Part shown: piece by piece, positions 5,529-7,571 of the stretch
How the letters are laid out: every line of letters starts with the position of its first letter
Position numbering within the stretch: the stretch's first letter is position 1
Assembly: GCA_023229045.1 (NCBI GenBank)
Contig: JALOAB010000108.1
Coordinates: 1 to 7,571 of the forward strand
Length of the DNA stretch: 7,571 nucleotides
From: Fidelibacterota bacterium
GTDB taxonomy: Bacteria; Fidelibacterota; UBA2242
Direction: 5' to 3'
Translations under genes and position numbers: made by a program
The notes under the pieces: generated by a model
Seen by the model: only the letters and a program-made list of their open reading frames with translations
What the model was told of the DNA's origin: nothing
Database searches by the model: none

Positions 5529-6878
5529 TTAAAGCAGGTTGCTGGCTAATTCGGCCAGCTCGCTCCGTTCGCCTTTTTCCAGGTTAATGTGGGCGTAAAT
5601 GTTCTGACCTTTCATCTTATCGATCAGGTAACAAAGTCCGTTGGAATGGATGTCTAAGTACGGGTGGTCGATCTGGAAAATATCGCCGGTGAAAACCATC
5701 TTGGTACCATCTCCGGCGCGGGTAATGATAGTCTTGATCTCATGCGGCGTCAGATTTTGGGCTTCATCTACAATAAAAAAGACTTTTACCAGACTGCGTC
5801 CGCGGATGTAGGTTAGAGGCGCAATGACTAATTTATCCTCCTCGAGCAATTCGCTGATACGTTTGTATTTTGGGCTCGATTCCGGGTACTGATTACGAAT
5901 TACACCAAGATTATCGAAAAGCGGTTGCATATAGGGATCGAGCTTGGACTCGATATCACCCGGCAGGAAGCCGATATCCTTATTGCTCAGTGGAACGACC
6001 GGGCGCGCCATGAAGACCTGGTTGTAATTCTTACGAACTTCCAGGGCGGCGGCTAATGCCAGAAGCGTTTTGCCGGTGCCGGCTTTGCCGCTTAAACTGA
6101 CCAATTTTATATCCGGGTTCATCAGGGCGTCGAGAGCAAATATCTGTTCGGCATTACGGGGAGTGATACCATAGCCGGTGACCTTATCTACCCGGTGGAC
6201 TTTCCGGGTGTGGGGATTATAAACCGCCAGGACCGAAACCCTCTCATTGCGCAGGATCAGATATTCCCAGGGCTTGAGCATTTCAGCGAGGTTCAGCTCG
6301 CCGATGTCGTTGTCATAAGGCGGAGTGAAAAATTGGTCGAGAAATTTGGTTGGTACATTTACTATTAAGCGTCGTCCGGCATACAATTCAGAAATATTCT
6401 TGACATGATCGGTAAAGTAATCCTCAGTCTGCAGGCGAACCGCCTTGGCTTTCATGCGTAAATTGACATCCTTGGAAACCAGGATAACTTGCCGGTCTTT
6501 AGTTTCCATAGCCAGGTGATAGGCAATATTAAGAATGTGATGATCGGGAAGGTTTTTGGCAAAATTCAGCGCCAGGTCGGGATGAAAATCCCGATCGAGG
6601 CGGATTGAGATTTTCCCCTGTCGCGGTCCGATCTTAACTCCGCCGTCGAACAGTTTTGCTCCGCTCAGCGAATCGAGAGTGCGGACGAATTCACGCGCCT
6701 GGAAATTAATGGTCTGATTGCCGATCTTGAACTGGTCGAGCTCTTCCAACACTGTGATTGGCAGAACAATATCATGCTCCTGAAAATTGTAAATACAGGA
6801 ACTGTCATGTAGAATAACGTTCGTATCCAATACGAAGATTTTTTTCGGTTTGGAATTAGCCATTTTCGCGCCTGCCAT
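5529..6878 (-). CDS. phoH: PIN domain-PhoH ATPase (PhoH2/YlaK type)
   Basis: A cytoplasmic protein of 449 residues joining a PIN-type ribonuclease domain to a PhoH ATPase. Studied PhoH2 proteins unwind and cleave RNA using ATP; that role is inferred here from the family. The PIN domain spans about residues 13-155: KIFVLDTNVILHD with the first acidic residue D18, VLEELD (E45/E46), PDHHIL (D112) and VSKDVNL (D137), so the acidic metal-binding set appears complete. The PhoH domain starts near 238 with TPRNAEQIFALDAL, has Walker A GKAGTGKT (264-271), Walker B FFIVDEAQN (367-375), TGD (397-399), and ends with the conserved GERSELAELASNLL. Length and motif order are normal for the family. Two ATGs are possible, 6878 and 6863 (MANSKPKK); neither has a strong ribosome site, and I keep the longer form. 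It is transcribed alone as far as can be seen, converging on the DUF362 fragment. No small antitoxin-like gene of the mycobacterial phoAT kind precedes it. Confidence 0.95.
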   Translation of the reverse strand: MAGAKMANSKPKKIFVLDTNVILHDSSCIYNFQEHDIVLPITVLEELDQFKIGNQTINFQAREFVRTLDSLSGAKLFDGGVKIGPRQGKISIRLDRDFHPDLALNFAKNLPDHHILNIAYHLAMETKDRQVILVSKDVNLRMKAKAVRLQTEDYFTDHVKNISELYAGRRLIVNVPTKFLDQFFTPPYDNDIGELNLAEMLKPWEYLILRNERVSVLAVYNPHTRKVHRVDKVTGYGITPRNAEQIFALDALMNPDIKLVSLSGKAGTGKTLLALAAALEVRKNYNQVFMARPVVPLSNKDIGFLPGDIESKLDPYMQPLFDNLGVIRNQYPESSPKYKRISELLEEDKLVIAPLTYIRGRSLVKVFFIVDEAQNLTPHEIKTIITRAGDGTKMVFTGDIFQIDHPYLDIHSNGLCYLIDKMKGQNIYAHINLEKGERSELAELASNLL

Positions 6879-6915
6879 AATTGTTAAAGATTAGATTTAT
6901 TATCATAACCGGATT

Positions 6916-6943
6916 AATATAAAAAATCTATTTCTCTCCACAA
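6916..6943 (-). promoter_or_regulatory. Weak candidate promoter for the PhoH gene
   Basis: On the minus strand, TTGTGG (6943-6938) and TATATT (6921-6916) are 16 bases apart, giving a start about 30 bases before ATG 6878. The -10 has one mismatch, while only the TTG of the -35 agrees, in AT-rich DNA. Confidence 0.22.
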
Positions 6944-6997
6944 AACCTCGTAGGTGTATGGCGATACTTTTTGTGCGGCTTCGGAGCAACAGGTTAA

Positions 6998-7384
6998 TCA
7001 ATCCAACTTAATTTGCCGAACCTCGCGGCCGAACGGCGTTAAAGCCAGGGAGAGTAATTTGACATGCTGTCTGGCAAAAGGAATTCCGATGATGGTGATA
7101 GCGCATAGTACCGCAAAAATCAAATGCGTCAACGCCAGTTCCAATCCGCCGAAAAGAATCCAGATAATATTCATCAGGGTGGACAGGCATCCCGGTTCCG
7201 ATTCCTTAAAGACAATCTTCTGTCCAAACGGCATCAGTCCCAGCACCGAGAGCTTGATACATTGCATACCGAAGGGAATTCCGATTATTGTCAGGCACAG
7301 CACGACTCCGCCAATTAAATAAAACAGAAAAATAAACAGACCGCCCCCCAGAAAAATCCATAAAATATTACCAAGAGCACTCAT
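6998..7384 (-). CDS. yccF: YccF-type small membrane protein
   Basis: A 128-residue inner-membrane protein of the YccF (DUF307) family, function unknown. It contains the family domain twice, as is normal: residues about 5-58 and 71-122. Each half has N-I-(L/I)-W-I followed by GG, a hydrophobic segment, the signature TIIGIPF (32-38 and 97-103) and a closing PFG (52-54 and 117-119). Several membrane-spanning segments are evident and no signal peptide is needed. The start ATG at 7384 overlaps the upstream stop as ATGA and is preceded by a strong GAGGGGGG site, so translation is probably coupled to the phosphodiesterase gene. The overlap suggests co-transcription rather than a shared pathway. No terminator with a T-tract is seen in the 119 bases before the PhoH gene. 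Confidence 0.93.
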   Translation of the reverse strand: MSALGNILWIFLGGGLFIFLFYLIGGVVLCLTIIGIPFGMQCIKLSVLGLMPFGQKIVFKESEPGCLSTLMNIIWILFGGLELALTHLIFAVLCAITIIGIPFARQHVKLLSLALTPFGREVRQIKLD

Positions 7385-7571
7385 TTGATTCCCCCCTCTT
7401 CAATAATTTTCCGCGCCAGATCCGGATAGTTGGTCACAATTCCGTCTACTCCAAGCTCCAGCATGCGTTGTATGTCGTCAGGATAGTTGACCGTATAAAC
7501 TATTATCTCAAGCCCATGCCGATGCGCACTGGCAACAAGTTCAGAATTAATAAACTCTATGCAAACCACCA
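7381..7571 (-). CDS. Glycerophosphodiester phosphodiesterase (C-terminal part, 5' cut by window edge)
   Basis: The last 63 or so codons of a GDPD-family enzyme, which hydrolyses glycerophosphodiesters to glycerol 3-phosphate and an alcohol for lipid-headgroup recycling. The visible piece has INSELVASAHRHGLEI, then YTVN, a run equivalent to 'PEDMRRLLELGVDGI', and IVTNYPDLARK. This is the classical end of the TIM barrel: the VYTVN strand and the GVDGIxT(D/N)YPD motif. The catalytic histidines and acidic metal ligands lie outside the window, so activity cannot be judged. The frame runs off the right edge; the GTG at 7569 is an internal valine, not a start. The TGA stop (7383-7381) overlaps the YccF start by 4 bases. 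Cytoplasmic (UgpQ-like) versus exported (GlpQ-like) type cannot be told without the N-terminus. Confidence 0.92.
   Translation of the reverse strand, partial: VVCIEFINSELVASAHRHGLEIIVYTVNYPDDIQRMLELGVDGIVTNYPDLARKIIEEGGIK
7391..7398 (-). promoter_or_regulatory. Ribosome binding site of the YccF gene, inside the upstream gene
   Basis: GAGGGGGG on the minus strand, 6 bases before ATG 7384 and lying within the last codons (EEGG) of the phosphodiesterase gene. It fixes the YccF start and supports coupled translation. Confidence 0.7.

Overview
The window looks like a piece of a bacterial chromosome of moderate GC from the wider Fibrobacteres-Chlorobi-Bacteroidetes (FCB) assemblage or a related candidate phylum. 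Three things point there. One secreted protein ends in a PNPFNP-type T9SS/FlgD-Ig-like C-terminal module. It carries the 'LPVELTSF...LNW.TESE.ENLGF.IER' fibronectin-like domain that usually precedes such tails. The best promoter in the window also fits the Bacteroidetes spacing TTG-N20-TAnnTTTG. I cannot name the phylum from the sequence alone.

Layout: (1) positions 1-395 hold the end of a RhlE-type DEAD-box RNA helicase (+). (2) Positions 423-764 hold an orphan C-terminal secretion/sorting module (+) without a gene in front of it. (3) Positions 773-2668 hold a secreted protein of unknown function (-) built from three copies of an unrecognised domain of about 130-150 residues. (4) Positions 2797-2888 hold a second, badly decayed piece of the same sorting module (+). 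(5) Positions 3201-5087 hold a complete secreted protein (+): signal peptide, seven FG-GAP-type propeller blades, a fibronectin-like domain and an intact sorting module. A perfect 20-bp palindrome is inserted in frame in the fibronectin-like domain, and a related 27-bp palindrome lies just after the stop codon. (6) Positions 5342-5528 hold a broken N-terminus of a DUF362-type protein (+). (7) Positions 5529-6878 hold a PIN-PhoH ATPase (-). (8) Positions 6998-7571 hold a two-gene unit (-): a glycerophosphodiester phosphodiesterase (partial) overlapping a YccF-type membrane protein by 4 bases.

Reading the region as a whole: conserved housekeeping-type genes lie at both ends (RNA helicase; PhoH, YccF, GDPD). 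The middle 5 kb is an accessory, eroding zone of exported proteins and gene fragments. The main theme is one C-terminal export module present three times in the same orientation in three states: complete in a gene, intact but orphaned, and decayed. Added to this are a short minisatellite in its linker and palindromic elements in and behind the intact gene. This suggests that recombination between copies of the module, plus small mobile palindromes, remodels surface or secreted proteins here. I see no CRISPR array, tRNA, rRNA, transposase or phage gene, and no clear defence system.
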